From an uncultured bacterium (lineage in GTDB: Bacteria; Bacillota; Clostridia; TANB77; CAG-508), in the NCBI GenBank assembly GCA_905215935.1, contig CAJMRY010000011.1:1-43295 (forward strand): a DNA stretch of 43,295 nt, in the 5' to 3' direction. Made by a program: the position numbers and the translations under genes. Shown here in pieces: positions 42,587 through 43,295 of this stretch. A model generated the notes under the pieces. It made no database searches. It was not told where the DNA came from and saw only the letters and a program-made list of their open reading frames with translations. Numbering within the stretch: the first letter of the stretch is position 1; each line of letters starts with the position of its first letter.

Positions 42587-43295
42587 ATGAAGGAGAAAAT
42601 ATTTAAAAAATTAATTTGTGTATTAATAATCATTTGTATGTTAGCTATGATTTTTGTACCAAATTTTGTAAAATCAGCTACAGTAGTTGTTTCTAGCATG
42701 AGCAATACTGGACGTGGTATTGGTAATACATCTATATTTACAGTTAAAATTAATGGATATAAAAATTTATACTGTGTTAGAGGAGGAGCATCTTTAAACA
42801 CAGGAATGCAACTTAATGATGATGGATTGAGTCTATATACAACAACAGGAGCAGTAGTAAAAGATTCTAGTGCAATGCAATGGCTATTAGATAATATGTA
42901 TTTAACGGAAGGAACAGACAGTGCGACACAAAAAGCAATGAGACAAAATCTTATAAATGTAATGAAAAAATATAATAAAGACAATCGACTAAATGCAATA
43001 TTTGGTAAAAATAACATAGATGATGCTTGGATAACAAATACAGTTGATGCTTTATTAAATGATAAATTAACATTATATGCAGTGCAACAATATTTAATAT
43101 GGAATCATGTAAAAAATACAAGTAATGCATATACAAATACAATAACAAATTCAGATGGTACTTATAATACAATACCAGGAGCAAAAGTTTCATGGGAACA
43201 GTATACAGCATTATATATTGTGTTTAACGATTACGCAAATGAAGCACAAAAAAACGGATATAAATCACCAAATAATTCAGGACGAGGATTTGATG
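42587..43295 (+). CDS. Thioester-domain surface protein, N-terminal part (runs off the window)
   Basis: The frame is open to the last base, giving 236 residues. A signal peptide (about 1-31) is followed by a domain with Cys63 in L-Y-C-V-R-G-G and, about 105 residues later, Gln167/168 in A-V-Q-Q-Y-L-I-W-N. This Cys and Q-x-x-x-W spacing is that of thioester (TQXA-type) domains of Gram-positive adhesins, where an internal Cys-Gln thioester reacts covalently with host surfaces. Such proteins usually end in an LPXTG anchor, as does the partial gene at base 1. The rest lies outside the window. Confidence 0.72.
   Translation, partial: MKEKIFKKLICVLIIICMLAMIFVPNFVKSATVVVSSMSNTGRGIGNTSIFTVKINGYKNLYCVRGGASLNTGMQLNDDGLSLYTTTGAVVKDSSAMQWLLDNMYLTEGTDSATQKAMRQNLINVMKKYNKDNRLNAIFGKNNIDDAWITNTVDALLNDKLTLYAVQQYLIWNHVKNTSNAYTNTITNSDGTYNTIPGAKVSWEQYTALYIVFNDYANEAQKNGYKSPNNSGRGFD

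Overview
The window is AT-rich Gram-positive DNA from the Firmicutes, most likely an uncultured Clostridia-type gut bacterium. This rests on strong AGGAGG-type ribosome-binding sites, AGA as the dominant Arg codon, a Spo0E-like protein, LPXTG and thioester-type surface proteins, an M16 peptidase pair (YmfF/YmfH type), an rpsU-YqeY neighbourhood, and TGG used for Trp with TGA as stop. I cannot name the species.

Layout. 1-363 is the end of an LPXTG surface protein. 470-1858 (minus) is a membrane-anchored WG-repeat-like protein. 2108-4092 holds two zinc-ribbon proteins, one Tim44-like and one SPFH. 4316-5401 is an oxidative-stress pair, Dps and superoxide dismutase. 5748-7953 holds rpsU, a YqeY-like gene and a GT-C-like membrane protein. 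8062-10822 is the M16 pair, and 11117-11293 is Spo0E-like. 11490-31547 is a 20-kb type IV secretion locus: three pilin-like genes and one decayed copy, PrgI/VirB3-like, a separate VirB4 N-terminal protein, the VirB4 ATPase, three VirB6/TrbL-like proteins (one fused to NlpC/P60), a 1,486-residue C39/glucosaminidase wall hydrolase, and VirB8-like candidates. It has no relaxase or coupling protein. A D,D-carboxypeptidase, tRNA-Gly and tRNA-Cys follow. Between tRNA-Cys and a strong terminator sits a 6.2-kb serine-recombinase element (33183-39370) with an oriT-like dyad, a broken MobV relaxase and a radical SAM cargo pair. Beyond it are a nucleosidase-family gene, a type I toxin-antitoxin locus, a minus-strand tRNA nucleotidyltransferase-type gene and the start of a thioester-domain surface protein.

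Main discovery. Five resident genes are each split by an apparent +1 frameshift: M16 peptidase, VirB4 N-terminal protein, VirB6, wall hydrolase and nucleotidyltransferase. All five breaks fall exactly on an in-frame CGG codon. Skipping the C, so that NNN-C-GGN is read as Gly, restores the full protein every time. I checked every CGG trinucleotide in the resident genes by eye. These five are the only in-frame CGG codons, while CGA, CGT and AGG are read normally as Arg. The only other in-frame CGG codons in the window are two in the mobile element's radical SAM pair, where no break follows. This suggests a lineage in which CGG is unassigned and acts as a sense-codon +1 frameshift (or quadruplet) signal. 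If so, it would also disable incoming genes that use CGG as Arg. Read-level support, mass spectrometry and a genome-wide CGG census would settle it.
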